From: Euptelea pleiosperma
Taxonomy: Eukaryota; Streptophyta; Magnoliopsida; Ranunculales; Eupteleaceae
Reading direction: 5' to 3'
Length of the DNA stretch: 64,000 bases
Assembly (NCBI GenBank): GCA_035048495.1
Contig: CM068542.1
Location: 41,445,109 to 41,509,108, forward strand
The position numbers and the translations under genes are program-made. Below are positions 33,796 through 63,465 of this stretch, in pieces. The notes below the pieces were generated by a model. The model did not search any database and was not told the origin of the DNA. It was given only the letters and a program-made list of their open reading frames with translations. Positions within the stretch are counted from its first letter, which is position 1. Every line of letters begins with the position of its first letter.

Positions 33796-34450
33796 GGCAT
33801 TTGAGCATTAGTACACGTTGCATATGAGAAGGAAAATGGGACCCACGAGAGATCTTTCGGGCCACTTGATAATTGATATATACCAATTTGTGAATGGTGT
33901 ATACTCTTATTAAAAATAGAGTCCGTCTAGAGCTACACACCTTCATGGCCCACATAGAGATGAGTTAAGGGTTGATTTTTGGTGAGATGATCTCTTCACC
34001 ACAATCATCCTCACAAATAACGGCGTTAAATCCATTATAAAACCGTTATATCAGGCTGTTATTTTTAAATATAATAAAATTATTATTTTTAATCCATTAT
34101 TTTTTTTGTTATTTTTCATTATTTTCTCATTTTTTGTTTGTTAAAAATATCGGAGCATTATAATGAGAACAACGGTACCCTGCGTACTGTCGATTATACC
34201 GCTATAACAGTCTATTTATAAAATCTTGGTCATAAATAAAATTAACTAGACCCATTTTAAAAATAAAGATTTTCTTATTCTTTGATCCAATCCAAGTGGC
34301 AATGTGGCATGCATGTTCATGAATCCATACCTTTTGTGTGTTAGGTAACCGTTTGATTAGGGTAGAGTGGTTGAGAACCTACAAAATCCTAATCTTTGAC
34401 CAATTATGCAAAAAAGTTTGGCTAAGATAAGATGTACAGGATAAAAATAT

Positions 34451-34620
34451 GGCTCAGGCTCCTAGGACCCCCTTTTCTGACCCCTCTCAGTGTTCACGCG
34501 CTCGGCCGTGGATTTAAAGAATCCAATGGCGGTTGTCACACTGTGGATTCTTGAAATCCACGGCCGAGCGTGCAAACACCGAGAGGGGTCAGAAAAATGG
34601 AGGTCCCCTGAGCCCGACCC
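34451..34620. mobile_element. Hairpin MITE, same family as 16472-16699
   Basis: Termini GGCTCAGGCTC and (reversed) GGGTCGGGCTC, arms with TTTCTGACCCCTCTC and GGCCGTGGATTT, internal deletion relative to 16472-16699. Flanks TAAAAATAT (34442-34450) and TATAAATAT (34626-34634) match at 8 of 9 bases, consistent with an aged Mutator-type duplication a few bases outside the right end. Confidence 0.75.
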
Positions 34621-34699
34621 TAACCTATAAATATACCCAGGCAGGTATGCCTGACATTTGAAGGTGCAATCTCATATTTCATTTAATGGGGGGTTTTCT

Positions 34700-35360
34700 A
34701 GTCGTTGCATTTGAGCTTCTTTTTGGGTACTCACATCTAATGGCTAAAAATCACCAATCAAGCTGGTTTTTGGTGCGTAGGTCCATCAAGAGATGTGCCA
34801 AACATTATGGTCAATGGACCCCAAAGAGTATTCCACGTGGCATTGGGTAGGGGGGAACACAAAAGCATATGACGCATGTCAAAAATAGAAAAGCATATGA
34901 ACGTTTGCGTGATAATTATTGTTCATTAGGTTGACCTTGACCAAAGATACCTATTAGGTGGGACCGTCCTAATTATCGATCTCGTCTGCCACTTGTCATA
35001 CAGTCCATCCTATTTATAATAAGGAGAAATACTCGCTGCCCCCGGGCCTTCAAATTTTGAAGTCTTCCCCTCCAAAATTGCCACGTAGAGCCCTCTTTAG
35101 GCCCCCACTAACCTTGTCCCACTTTTTGGTGGACCCATACACCAAAAAATACGCTTGATTGGTGATCACTAGGAGTTAGATTTAGTAAGCCAAAAAAAAC
35201 TCAAAATCCAACGGCCATAAATCACCCCATTAAATTGCTCAAATCCAACCTATATATGTTCACCAATAAGTGAGCCAAACATGCATGGATGTGTGGGTCC
35301 GGAAGAGCATTCTACGTGGCATTTTTTTTGGAGGGGGACAGCAAACACGGGTTCTATAAT
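34700..35360. mobile_element. Decayed MITE cluster
   Basis: Around 35030-35350 two arms pair (GCTGCCCCCGG...CTCCAAAATTGCCACGTAGA against TCTACGTGGCATTTTTTTTG...CAGC). A related right-arm-like block lies at 34700-34870. Both, and the elements at 33283 and 42549, share the phrase AATCAAGCTGRTTTTTGG or its reverse. Exact boundaries unclear. Confidence 0.45.
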
Positions 35361-35492
35361 AAAATTGGATAATTGCCAATTTCGGAATATCGGCAGTTAT
35401 ATCCGGTACGTAATTCACTGCTACGGCTGGACGTAACGTTACCGAAACTAACGGCGACTTAGCGTGGCCGTTCACATTGGCGAAGGTCGTCT

Positions 35493-35513
35493 GTCTCTCT
35501 CTCTCTCTCTCTT
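35493..35513. repeat. (TC)n microsatellite
   Basis: Run of about ten TC units in the SERK-HAM intergenic region. Confidence 0.9.
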
Positions 35514-36027
35514 AATGGGCAATTGGATAAATTGTTCTTCGTTAAAATGATGGCGGTCATGGTGGTCAGTGGGGCCCAGGTGCCCTCGTGCTAAATGAGT
35601 ATCAGCCAAATTTGGGGAAACGCCTCCAAATCCTCGGCTATTTGCCAAGCTAAATTTAAGAAAAGTTGAAAAAAAGGTCCCGATTGGAACCGGGTAATAG
35701 CCGGTGAGCGACTGGGTGCATACACTCGGAACCACCGATCAGTCAGTCTCCAGACATTCTATGGCGGATGGGCCCCATCTAAAATGGCCACACCCTTTTC
35801 ACGGAGAAGATGCTTTGTGCGTGTTTTAGTTGCCATACTGACACGTGTCCACCAGCTTGGCCTTGCTGTTTAACACCCTACTTTTATGATCCTTTCTTAG
35901 CAGCGCATTAATGTAGGGCTTAGCTGATAACGTATGGTCTCCCTAATACATTCAATTTATTTGTCCATGTTTTATGTTGAACTTTATCCTCTCTCCATAA
36001 ACCCTAATTGCCTAAAATAAAAAGTAA

Positions 36028-37343
36028 CTAGTAATGAAAGCCCGTGCTAAAGCACAGGTAGAAATAGAAAATACAAATTAACAACAATTAATTTTTATAT
36101 CTACATCTAATTGTAGTAGAAAATAATACAGAAAAAATTGCTTAACTATTTCTTTTCCTTTCATCCTTTCTAAACATGATAAGAAAATGAAAAAAATTAC
36201 TAACACCAAAAGAAAATAAAAAATAAATTTTTATAATCTTCATTTTTTACATTCAAGCATTGTACAACAGCACATCCACTATGTCCATAATAATGACGAC
36301 CCTTTCATCCGTTCTCCCCATCTTCATATTATTTTTATTCATAATCCTCTATTCGTTATCTTAAACAACATCCTCTTAGCCTATAAAGCATGATAAGAAA
36401 ATAAAAAATGGCTAACAATGAAAGAAAAAAAAATTCATAATCTTCATTTTTACCTTCAAAAATTTATACAATCCTAAAAAATTGAAACCTTATAAATAAA
36501 CAAACAATCATTCTAAAGTCAAAACATAAACATGAATATAAATAATTGAATAATGATTCTTTTAGAGGCTTAAATCAAGTATTCAGCAGAGACGACTCAT
36601 TGAATGGGGAAAAAAAAGTTTTAGAAGAGATGGTAAAGTTATCGAATCATATTGGCTTTTCTCCTGCTTTTATGTCTTTGTCATTTGAAGAAGCTCAGTC
36701 GGTGAGAGCAAATATGAGAACCCTGCCTAAACCCTAATATTTATATATGGCCGAATTAATGGCCAATTAAATAGATATTTATTTATTATCGAAATATGGA
36801 GAGATATTAAATATCAATAATGGAAGTGATGTTAATGGGAAAAACGTTTCAATTGAAACATAATAGAATGTTGTGAAAATTGAAGGAAGGAGATGGAAAG
36901 CCATTAGAATGCCATAATGGAAGCGATGGTAATGGGATAAACGTTTTGATTAAAACATAAATAAAAGGTTATGAATGTTACGTTTTGAAAAATAAAAAGG
37001 GTGTTAAGAAACGTTGAGAAAGACGAATTTAAGAACGAATAAATAAATAATCTAAAAATGAAATAGAGAATTAAAGAATAAATAATTGAGATTTTAAAGA
37101 AAAATAAATTGAGTTGGTTAGAAAGTCTAAAAAGTCCTTAATGTTTGAGGTGCATTACTTAAAGTGTCAAGGAGTGTTTTTTGAAAAAATAACAAAGATA
37201 TGGTAGAGTCAAGTGGATGAGAGAGAAAAGAGAATTTTAGGTTGTTGACATGGCACTCTGCATGAGGAGAGTGCCACGTCAACTTGATGTGGAAGAGAGA
37301 GAACGACACTGCTCGCTTCTCTGCTATAGTATAGATATATAGA
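36028..37343 (-). mobile_element. Non-autonomous Helitron-like element
   Basis: On the minus strand it begins TCTATATATCTATACTATAG and ends with a GC-rich hairpin (CCTGTGCTTTAGCACGGG) followed about ten bases later by CTAG. Insertion lies exactly between a host A (5' side) and T (3' side) with no target duplication. These are the defining features of Helitrons (5' TC, 3' hairpin then CTRR, A|T target). It has no helicase domain. The interior includes an open stretch at 36546-36737 (plus) that might be captured DNA. Confidence 0.65.
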
Positions 37344-37471
37344 TGTCACAAAGACCTGAACCAAATTCACACGTGCATGAAGCATGCATTGCTGCATTTT
37401 TTAGGTTTTCTCAGAAATTAAAATTCGCAATTAAGATAATTTGAATTGGGATTCTCTCTCAAATTCAATTA

Positions 37472-37741
37472 GGGCGTGTTTGATTGCCAATTTTCCCGTG
37501 GGAAAATCGTATTCTTGGGAAAACATAATTTTCCCTTGTCTGATAACCATTTTAAATTTGAAAATTTTCCATTAGAAAATGAGATTTTCCCATGCAAGCC
37601 TGGAATTCATTTATGTTCTACAAAGGTGAGAATTCATTTCCATGAACATCCACCCTTATTTGCATATTTTCTCCAGTGCAATCAAACAGCCTTATCAGGT
37701 GTATTTTTCCAAGAAAATTTTATGTGCAATCAAACACGCCC
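37472..37741. mobile_element. 270-bp Tourist-type MITE
   Basis: Terminal inverted repeats GGGCGTGTTTGATTGC...GCAATCAAACACGCCC are perfect over 16 bp and flanked by the 3-bp duplication TTA (37469-37471 and 37742-37744), as for PIF/Harbinger MITEs. The interior has further pairing around TTTTCCC/GGGAAAA. Confidence 0.88.
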
Positions 37742-38180
37742 TTAGAGAATAAATTCCTTGGAAACTTAGAATCATCGTTGAGTAATGAATATGTCGAAAA
37801 GAAAAAATAATTTGTGGTTGTGTATTAAGATGATATGCAATTGCACGCATGAAGTCTTGCTTCAGCCCAAAGCTCGAGCAAAGTATTGTTTAGAGTCTCA
37901 GACCCACCCCTTTGCACGACACATACCCGTAAAAGCCATAACCCACCTTAATCTCGACTTTGATTACTTTTTACCACAAGTTAGATCACACTTAAGGGTA
38001 TGTGTCGTGCAGAAGCGAGGATCTAAAGGCTAGGAATTTCCACTAGCACGACCTGAAACAACAATATACAAGTATGGTATCAAGATTTAAGACCATGGTT
38101 TTTTTTTTTATAAATATGGTTACAAAGACGTCGTTATACGGTACACGCCAACCCCGTTAAATTATTTGGTATTTAACACT

Positions 38181-38690
38181 AAGGGTCTGTTTGGTACGTG
38201 AGAAAAAGAGTTCCGATGGCGAATATTTAGCCAGACGAACATTATCTTGGCTAAATATTTGCTCATATCAATATTTAACAATGTTTGGTACGTGTATGAG
38301 CTAGCTCACTTCAGCTTATTTCATTTTCTTTTAATTTGAGTGGGTCTCACATATCAAAGTAAGTCAAAATAGGTTGGGCGAGTGCGGGAACCACATATTA
38401 TGTCAAAGGATAAAAAAAAACTCATTTTTATCTTTTATATATTAAAAAATTAATTTTTATTGAAAATAATGATTTTCCGGCCAGAAAATAAAATTTTCTC
38501 ACCAAGGCATAATTGGCGTGAAAATATTTACACAGGGGGGAGGTGATCAAATGTTTTCCCGCCGCGGAGGGCAAATATGTGGGCCCGGCTAAATATTTAC
38601 CGAGGGCAAGTGGCTGCCAAAAGCACCCGGGCAAATATTAGCGCGCGCAAATATTTTATTTTCCCGCCGCGGTGCGTTACCCTAAATATG
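38181..38690. other. Possible degenerate element with one recognisable end
   Basis: AAGGGTCTGTTTGGTACGTG near 38181 looks like a MITE end (GGGTCTGTTTGGT type), but a matching right end is not clear; CCGCCGCGG and GCGCGCAAATATT motifs occur near 38560-38680. Weak. Confidence 0.3.
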
Positions 38691-38970
38691 TTATATGGTA
38701 ACAAAAATCATTAGCTGAAAAATGAAAAAAATAATAGTAATAATAATAGTTTTGACTTTATAATGGTCAAAACAGTAATGCCAACAAACTAATATGTTAA
38801 CTCTATTATTACAATAGATCCTTTTAAACCTTGATCAAGACATGTGGCACGCACTAATTAATGGGGGCAGGGCCTATAGTTCCTTAGCCCTCACTTTGGA
38901 ATTTTATAAGCTTGAAATCAACTTCTTTGCCCTCCTCAGGCAAAGATTTAATTAACGTAATTAAAAATTT

Positions 38971-39600
38971 GGTGGCATTATTTGCACATGCCTTTTTTTT
39001 GAGTGACACCCACATCTTATCTACACACCCAAAGTTGAAGAGGAAAAAAATAAAATCAAACGAAGAGGAGCTCACCACCATCGTCCTCTTCTTCTTCACC
39101 ACCACTACAAACCGCACCTCCACCATCACCCCTTCTTCTTCCACCACTGCACCACCACAGTCTTCTTCTTCTTCTACTGCCACCGCCACCACAACACCTC
39201 TCTCTCTCTATCTCCCTTAAAAAAAAAAAAATTCGTCCGAAAGCCATGTCAACAGTTGGCTATCGATATTGCCAAAGTCATGTCCACCCAATGTTACCGA
39301 TACGGGCAAAAAATAAATTTTAAGGAGAGAGGAGAGAGAAGAAGAAGAAGAAGAAGAAGAAGAAGAAGAAGAAGAAGAAGAAGAAGAAGAAGAGGAAGAG
39401 GAAGAGGAGACCGCCCAGAGAAGAAGAAGAGTAGGAGGCCTGCCGCCCACCACTAAGTGAGAGAGAGAGAGATGTACCTCCTCCTCTTCTTCTCTCTCGA
39501 TGGTTTTTTTTTTTTTTCTGGTGTAGCTTATTTGCACACACCATTCCACACCAAGAGGTGGGTGTCACTCAAAAAAAGGTGTGTGCAAATAATGCTACCC
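38971..39600. mobile_element. 630-bp Mutator-like non-autonomous element carrying a (GAA)n tract
   Basis: Exact 9-bp target duplication TAAAAATTT (38962-38970 and 39601-39609). Terminal inverted repeats of about 45 bp: GGTGGCATTATTTGCACA and GGGTAGCATTATTTGCACA continuing into TTTTTTTGAGTGACACCCAC on both arms. The interior is low complexity: pyrimidine-rich CACCACC/TTCTTC sequence, then about 18 GAA units. Long open frames here are products of these repeats, not genes. Confidence 0.85.
39338..39392. repeat. (GAA)n microsatellite
   Basis: About 18 consecutive GAA/AGA units inside the Mutator-like element, continuing into degenerate GAGGAA units. Confidence 0.95.
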
Positions 39601-39609
39601 TAAAAATTT

Positions 39610-42004
39610 TGTTATCCCGAGAACCTTATCGTCAGAGGTAATTGTTTTATAAGCTTACACAAACATCAAGGTAAAGATAAAGAGCGGATCGTAGTGTGGT
39701 TCCTCCTCATCCTCTTCAGGCATCCGTTCTATTCAATATTTGAGTCCAATAGATTCAATTTGTCCAGAGTATTATGAAATTGAAATTGAAGATGTTCATC
39801 AAAATCTTGAGTCATTGAGTGAAAGTTTTGTTAGAAATATTTTAAAATTGAAAAGTAAAAAACGGGAAGTTTTTTTTGTCTTTTTCTGCTTTGTTTTTCT
39901 TTGCAAAAGAGAGTGAACTTTAGTCCCATATAGAACAAAGAAAGAAAGTTTGTTATCTTTATAAGGCATGAAGCCCACCTACACATGTGTACTTAATGCA
40001 TACATGTGGAGAAGAATGTTTGCGCACATGTGTGAAAGGCGATTGGGCGTTTAGGACCTTTTGGCCTCTTTTAAAGGCGCACTTAATATTTAATTGTTGG
40101 TTGATCAACAGTTGATCTAGATGACTTGGATTAGTTGATCCAACGGTCATCTTTGACGATTATGAGAATTACAGATGGTCTAATGGGTATATTGACTTGC
40201 GTGATCAATCTAAACCATAGGATCGTAGGATGACACTTAGACCTGGACCACTTGCATCTAACCACCAATCAGATATGGATTGTAGGATCCATACACTTGT
40301 CTATTTAAGACAAAGCTTGAGATTGAGACAAGACATAATGAAATATGCAAATATATCTCTCTTGTACAAGAAAAAAAATTGAGTTTTGGGTAACATCAGT
40401 TTGTAGAAATAGAGTATTTAGATTGATTGAATTGTGCATAATTCGATCTCAACCATCGTGATAAAAGGGGCTTCACTATATCTTAAAGGCGTTTTCTATA
40501 AATTTTTTGTGCACTTGCGATTTCGATCGAAAGGGGAGAAATATCGTCTAACAGACATCGATTATCATTGAGCCTTTGAGACCATTTGATTACCATCTTC
40601 TTCTAATATTTATTCGAACTCTTACATTGGTGTTAACACATATTTTACAAAAAGTTTTTGGTTAAAAAACTTTTGTCGCTTTGTGTATAAGAAACAAAAC
40701 CTTGTTGGAATAGTCACTAATGAAAATTCTAGAACAAATCAAATTTTGATAAAAAAAAAAAGTTAAATTCTTTAGAAAATAGATAGAAAGATAAAAAAAA
40801 AAAAAAAGCTTCATATTCGACAGAAAAGCTAATTCTAAGGTCTATGTCTCGATAATAGTATTAAGTCAGAAGGCCCTGTAGCAAGGTTTATAAAACCTTG
40901 CAAAAGTACCATGTGTATTGACTCGGATAATAGGGTTAGAGATGGCATAAACTACTGAATTTATTCTAGAAAATAAAGGGTCAAGTTATACCGAAACCGA
41001 TAGATATCCGATTCTCCCATCAGGTATTGGATACCTGCGTGCTTTATCAAAAATGTGAAAGGATTTAAATATAAAATGACTTTCATACTAAATTTTTGAA
41101 GAACCTTGACATCTTTAACACTAATATATATGCCTGTTCCGGATCCTATCAGTTCAGTTCCGATTTGGTTCGGATACTAATGTACCGAGAACCGGAACCT
41201 ATTACTTACTTCGGTTCTGGGTCCTATCGGCTGTGGGTCTTTTGGGGTTCGGTTTTAAAATAACTAACCTTGGAATGGGGAAAATTGGACCGGTTCCTAT
41301 CGGGTATTGGTTAATCAGGTAGAAATCGACACCCCCAATTGTGGGCCTCACCCCATGCAAATGCCTTATGTTCGCAGGTACATAACAATCGACCACTGCC
41401 TGAGAATTCCAAATACAGGCCGTAGATGTCCCCGGAAAACAGAAGAATAAGAAGAAGAAGTGAATAACATCTTGTTCTAAGGTGAGGTGGGGGAGCACAT
41501 TCGGGTTGAGGCCCAAGCCCAACCCAATTTTTCTGGTCCAAACAGGACCTGAGCCCAAGTTTTGGGCTATCCAAGTGCATCCCGAAATTCTGAACCTGGG
41601 CTTTTCCTGAGCCCGGCTCAAAATCGTACTTGGCCCAAACTCAAGCCCAAATCATCCTTCCCTTGAAAATCTTATGACATTTTTACCATTCTAACCTTAA
41701 AAGCATCAGGTCAAAACTACTGCTTAAACCTTTCAAACAAGCTTTTGTTTGTTGACCTGATTAAAAAATTACTTAAACTTTTGCTTTTCCTAAAAATTGT
41801 TCATATTGATGAGATGGTGGGTTAGTACAACTTAGGATCATCTTCGCCAAAAAAATTATTAAAAAAAAAAATCTAGATCATAAGGCGAGTGGCCATCCGA
41901 TTAAGTTGATTTTTACTATGGAAATTCTCTTAGGCAAGGCCCATCTATTGATGGGCTCCACATAAGCCATGTGTACAAATTTCGATATGGGGATGGAACG
42001 TTTC
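39610..42004. other. Intergenic; possible LTR remnant and decayed repeats
   Basis: Around 39840-40520 the composition (a TATA-like TTATCTTTATAAGGC, then a long T/A-rich leader) suggests an LTR remnant, but no paired LTR or coding sequence is seen. Around 41140-41640 there is a GGTTCCGG/CCGGAACC-rich stretch and a GGGCC/AAGCCCAA-rich stretch like the one near 3400. Nothing else recognised. Confidence 0.3.
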
Positions 42005-42170
42005 GACATAATTTTTTGGACCGAGATTTTCACTCAAAATCTCATCCGTGGATCTCGAGAATCAAACGGTGGTTGACAGTAATGATCTGGCATTTACTTT
42101 TGCCAAAGCAAAACCACCATTGGATTCTCGGATCCACGGACCCAAAATCTCGGTCCAAAAATTTATGTCC
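42005..42170. mobile_element. Hairpin MITE, same core as 16472-16699
   Basis: Left arm 42005-42083 and right arm 42096-42170 are inverted: GACATAATTTTTTGGACCGA outermost, then CCGTGGATC, GAGAATC and ACGGTGGTT. The core is the same as at 16472, 22432 and 34451, but the outer termini differ. No clear target duplication. Confidence 0.75.
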
Positions 42171-42548
42171 GCGGATCTCGACAGATTTTTAATTGATATA
42201 AAGCACGTGCTTATGGTAATCAAATTGGCGGGTCCTACATGTGACACCATTATTTGGTTTTTTGGGCATGATTGTAAATAGGAATGTTAGAGGGAGGAGA
42301 TTGTAATATATGAAAAAAATTAACCCCACTTTAAACAGCTAAAGATACTGTCTACAAAAATGTGGACTCATAAGATTGATGATGATCACCCCAGTTGTGA
42401 TTTAGCATGCAAGAGGGGGCCCACCAATTGAATAGTCTGGTCACAAAATTCAATTATAATTTGGACTTCTCTCATGAGATTTACATATATCTAGAAGTCA
42501 ACAATCTACAACTTGTTGATTTTCAAAGATAAATTTCATAGAAAACAG

Positions 42549-42955
42549 AGTAACACTGTGATGACGGTATGCTGTCATAGAGGCCGATGACAGCATACAA
42601 TATGAGCCATGTGGCACACTTTTAGAGCACTCTGACCGTATGGATGTTTTTCCAATCCCTAGGTGTACCTATATACAAAAAGCCTGATAACTGATTTCCA
42701 GTGGTTGGATTGGAATTATTTTCATGGGTCGATTTTAACAATGGGAATTTGAGCTTTATTGATCATTATTTGAGGTTCAAACTACAGAGATCCAACGGTT
42801 TGAAATTACTAATCAAGCTGATTTTTGGTTTGTAGATCCAAATAGGGATTGGAAAAACATCCATTCGATCAGAGTCCTCTAAGAATGTACCACGTGGCTC
42901 ATATTGTAAGCTGTCATCGGCCTCGATGACAGTGTTGCCATCAAAGTTTTACTCA
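42549..42955. mobile_element. Large inverted-repeat MITE
   Basis: Arms of about 120 bp (42549-42670 and 42840-42955) pair closely: GGCCGATGACAGC, then ACAATATGAGCCA and GGATGTTTTTCCAATCCCTA, around a central loop of about 170 bp. Ends GAGTAACACTGTGATG and (reversed) GAGTAAAACTTTGATG. Related in its ends and in the ATCAAGCTGATTTTTGG phrase to 33283-33575. Confidence 0.8.
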
Positions 42956-43391
42956 AAACAAAGCAACCCACCTCTTTTCCTGGGGGACAACATAATTTCA
43001 AATCATGTTTTCACGTGTGTGTGTGTAAAGTAGAGAGAGAGAGAGGTAATTCGGTGACATGGACCTCATGAGACAAAAGGCATCTTAGTGACTTTGTCAC
43101 TTAAAAAAGTCATACTAATGTTTTTTTAGGAATAAGCTAAGCCCAGAATCGTAGACTTCTCTTGCGAAATAACATTCAAAGAAAGTACATTCTATATCCA
43201 ATTGGAAAATTAAAGAAGGGGAAGTAGGGGATAGTGCCAGTATGATAGTATGGGTCTGTAGTGTACAGTTCGAGGATGTATCTGTCAATCCGGACTCTCC
43301 ATCGATTGTGGGGACCCATCCAAATGATTTCTCAGATCAAAGATCAACACATTTGGATGGTTAAGATCATCTGATTCATTATCATTGTAAT

Positions 43392-43672
43392 TGTTAAACA
43401 ACCATTTACCCCCAAAGATTGACCTGTTGGGGAAAGACGAAACAACTATGTATACCAACGGGCCATCGGGCTAAAACAACACGTGCATGGGAATACACCA
43501 TCCGCTAACACACCCCCTCAGCGGGAATACATTCAATTGGAGACTTGAACTTATGACTTCTCAGGTCTTAAGGCTCTGATACCATGTTGAACAACCATTT
43601 ACCCCAAAAAATTGATCTGTTGAGAAAGACGAAATAACTATGTATACCAAAGGTCATCTTGCTAACACAACA
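43392..43672 (-). mobile_element. Short TRIM
   Basis: Two LTRs of 88-90 bp (43392-43481 and 43585-43672; TGTTG...CAACA ends) flank about 103 bp. On the minus strand TGGTATCAGAGCC (43584-43572) follows the first LTR and GCTGAGGGGGTG precedes the second, giving primer site and purine tract in the right places. Flanks GTAAT and ATAAT match at 4 of 5 bases. The LTR sequence matches 47788-47880 and the 4820-5290 pair. Confidence 0.85.
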
Positions 43673-43739
43673 ATAATTACTTATACCTTATTGCAACTAT
43701 TTAGCGTTGGGTACATGAATTATGGTAGAGTCCTAGTGT

Positions 43740-44560
43740 CCTATTTTAGTCCTAATTGGAGCAAGTCATCCACATCAAGGACCAGGTATGAAACAATTGA
43801 CCTCGAAGAAAACAAACGTGGTTGTACAAAAAGATATCGAGAACAAAGATGACATACTCGTTATCGATGATGTTCAAGCGACACTCGATCAACTCATTCT
43901 CAACACTGTCACCAATGAAGACCATTTTCCGGATGCAGTGCTCAACATTGAGGAGCATGTTCAGTATAAGGTCGAACACGACCTACCTTTGCAAGCCTCC
44001 ATGGTTGTGAAACAAGAGAACATTGCAGGCGAAATAGTTAAATGTGGATGTTTTCTTCAAGAAATTAACTCTAATTGATTTAGTGCTACCAATTTTGTTA
44101 GAAGTATATATGGTTAAGTGCTGCCAAACCCAAGCAAAGGTATGTCTTTTTTCTATCATATCACTTGTTTTCAACAAAATAGAAAAAGGCCACAGATCTC
44201 AAGGCGTAACGGATAGATTATCATCATCTATTGTTTGGGATCCAGAGAGAGGTTTCTTTCAAGGGGGGGAGGAATGATACGATACGCACTAGATCGTAAT
44301 TACAGTCTTAAGTCCTATTTTAATTGAAAGTTCTAATTGGATTAGAGTAGGGTGTGATTAGGAGTAGTTTCTTCCTTGAAATCAAAGTCTTAGGGTAGTA
44401 GGTGTCTTGAGAGCTGGGTCTATATAAATGTAATCTCGGGCTGAGAAAAGGGCGGAAGGAAATTCATTAATTTAAGTAGTAGCTTGAGTTTATATACGTA
44501 GCTTAAAACATCTATTTTCAAATCTTTTCTTATCTTCTTCATTTTCCGCGCATTTTTTAA
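43740..44560 (+). mobile_element. Putative 3' end of an LTR retroelement
   Basis: An open stretch (43788-44078) of unknown similarity is followed by AAGGGGGGGAGG, a purine tract, and an LTR-like sequence from 44275 (TGATACGATACGCAC) with TCTATATAAATG as a TATA-like box near 44420. The second LTR is absent and the end is not defined. Confidence 0.4.
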
Positions 44561-45643
44561 TGGTTAAGATCATGGTTTTAAATTGTCTGTTGTAATGGTA
44601 TAATGGTCATGTAACATTACCGTTATGACTGTTATAACGGGTCACATCAATGACATCTAAAGTTAAAAATAACCTTTAATAACGGTGAAAAAAATATTTT
44701 TTTTCCAAAAATAACAGGTGAATATTCTACATATACATATATATGTTAGTTAGTGTGTCAGTGACAAAATAGTAATATAAATGAAAGTCTTCGCTGAGTA
44801 CGTACGTGACAGTGTGACACCCAATTAGCGCCCCCACGTGGTGGACTCCGTTCTATTGAGGGATTCCACTCTCTAGAACGAACTTTTTTGTTTTTCAAAC
44901 CAGTAAGAACAAAAAAACTCAACTTTCGTGTTTTTTCCTTTCATTTAATCATCTCTCACTTTGAAATGGCCAAATGATCCGAAGTTTTCAAAAAGTGCAT
45001 TCATCGAGGTCGGTGGCACACCAACATGGACCGTTGAATTACTGCCGTTGATCAATTTGATAATATGGGGATACTGATGTCATAGCCCCAGCACTACATT
45101 ACTGCAATACCACCTAATTGCCAACCATTGGATACACCACCCTTTGGATTGGGGAGTCCTAAACACATGATCCAACTCATCAATCTCACTTTCTTCACAA
45201 ACAACATAAAGTAGTGACTCCAAATTTACCGATTGGGTGATTTAGGATCGCTAAACCGATGGCGATTCTTGCCTATGGCGAACCCCAGATGACCCATCAA
45301 TTTGATGGCCCAAATATTGATGGCTGATGGGGGCAACGAATTTTCCTGCAAGAAGCTTCAAAAGACATTAAACAATTGTAGCATTTTATATACCACCTTG
45401 TGCTCACCTTCAGAGAGGAATAGCGCTTTAAAACAGGTTTTACAATCAGACCAACTGCACTAATCATCTTTGTTAATACATTTACACCGATGACAAAAGC
45501 CGATACTGTTAAAACTAGACAACAGGAAGCCAATGGCCCAGAATTTTTTTTCTTCTTCTCCTAAAGTTTTACATTTTTACAAGTAAAAACAAGTGACTGA
45601 AGATCAGATAGCCATAACATGGTAAAACCCAGATGAATTTGTG
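44561..45643. other. Intergenic and HAM 3' flank
   Basis: No element recognised. The part nearest 45643 should include the HAM 3' UTR. Confidence 0.4.
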
Positions 45644-63124
<17,481 letters not shown>

Positions 63125-63387
63125 CTGCATACAAAGAAAAGGATGCGAAGGTGCAAGATGAATACAAGCATTTGATGAAGGTATGAAATAAGCTACATAA
63201 TCAAATCTAAAAACTTCTTGTTGCTACAGATTCGCTGCTTGAAGCTAAATATGTTGATGACCCTTCGGGTGCTCTGTGGGAAGCTAGATTTATCTTCAAA
63301 TCAATTTCCAACTCTAAATCAAAGTTTCAGGTGTGCTTGGCCTACAATGGGTACAGGGAAACTGGCAGGGCAGCTGATTTCTTAGCG

Positions 63388-63465
63388 TTATTTGAAATTG
63401 GTTCAAATGACATATTTATATTGGGTTTATTTGAAATTGGTTCGAATGACAAATTTATACTGTAC
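63388..63465 (+). repeat. 39-bp tandem duplication
   Basis: Two copies (63388-63426 and 63427-63465) starting TTATTTGAAATTGGTTC with few differences. The period is a multiple of three, so the plus-strand open frame here reads a 13-residue repeat. Confidence 0.85.

Noticed and set aside
39217..39568. Open frames with long poly-Ser/Phe/Arg runs
   Set aside because: Direct translation of the (GAA)n tract in several frames; low complexity, inside a MITE.
43640..44078. Overlapping open frames proposed as a small gene
   Set aside because: They are followed by a purine tract and an LTR-like sequence; more likely retroelement than host gene.
45297..45533. 78-residue minus-strand open frame downstream of HAM
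   Set aside because: It lies after the HAM stop in the probable 3' UTR and has no similarity I know.
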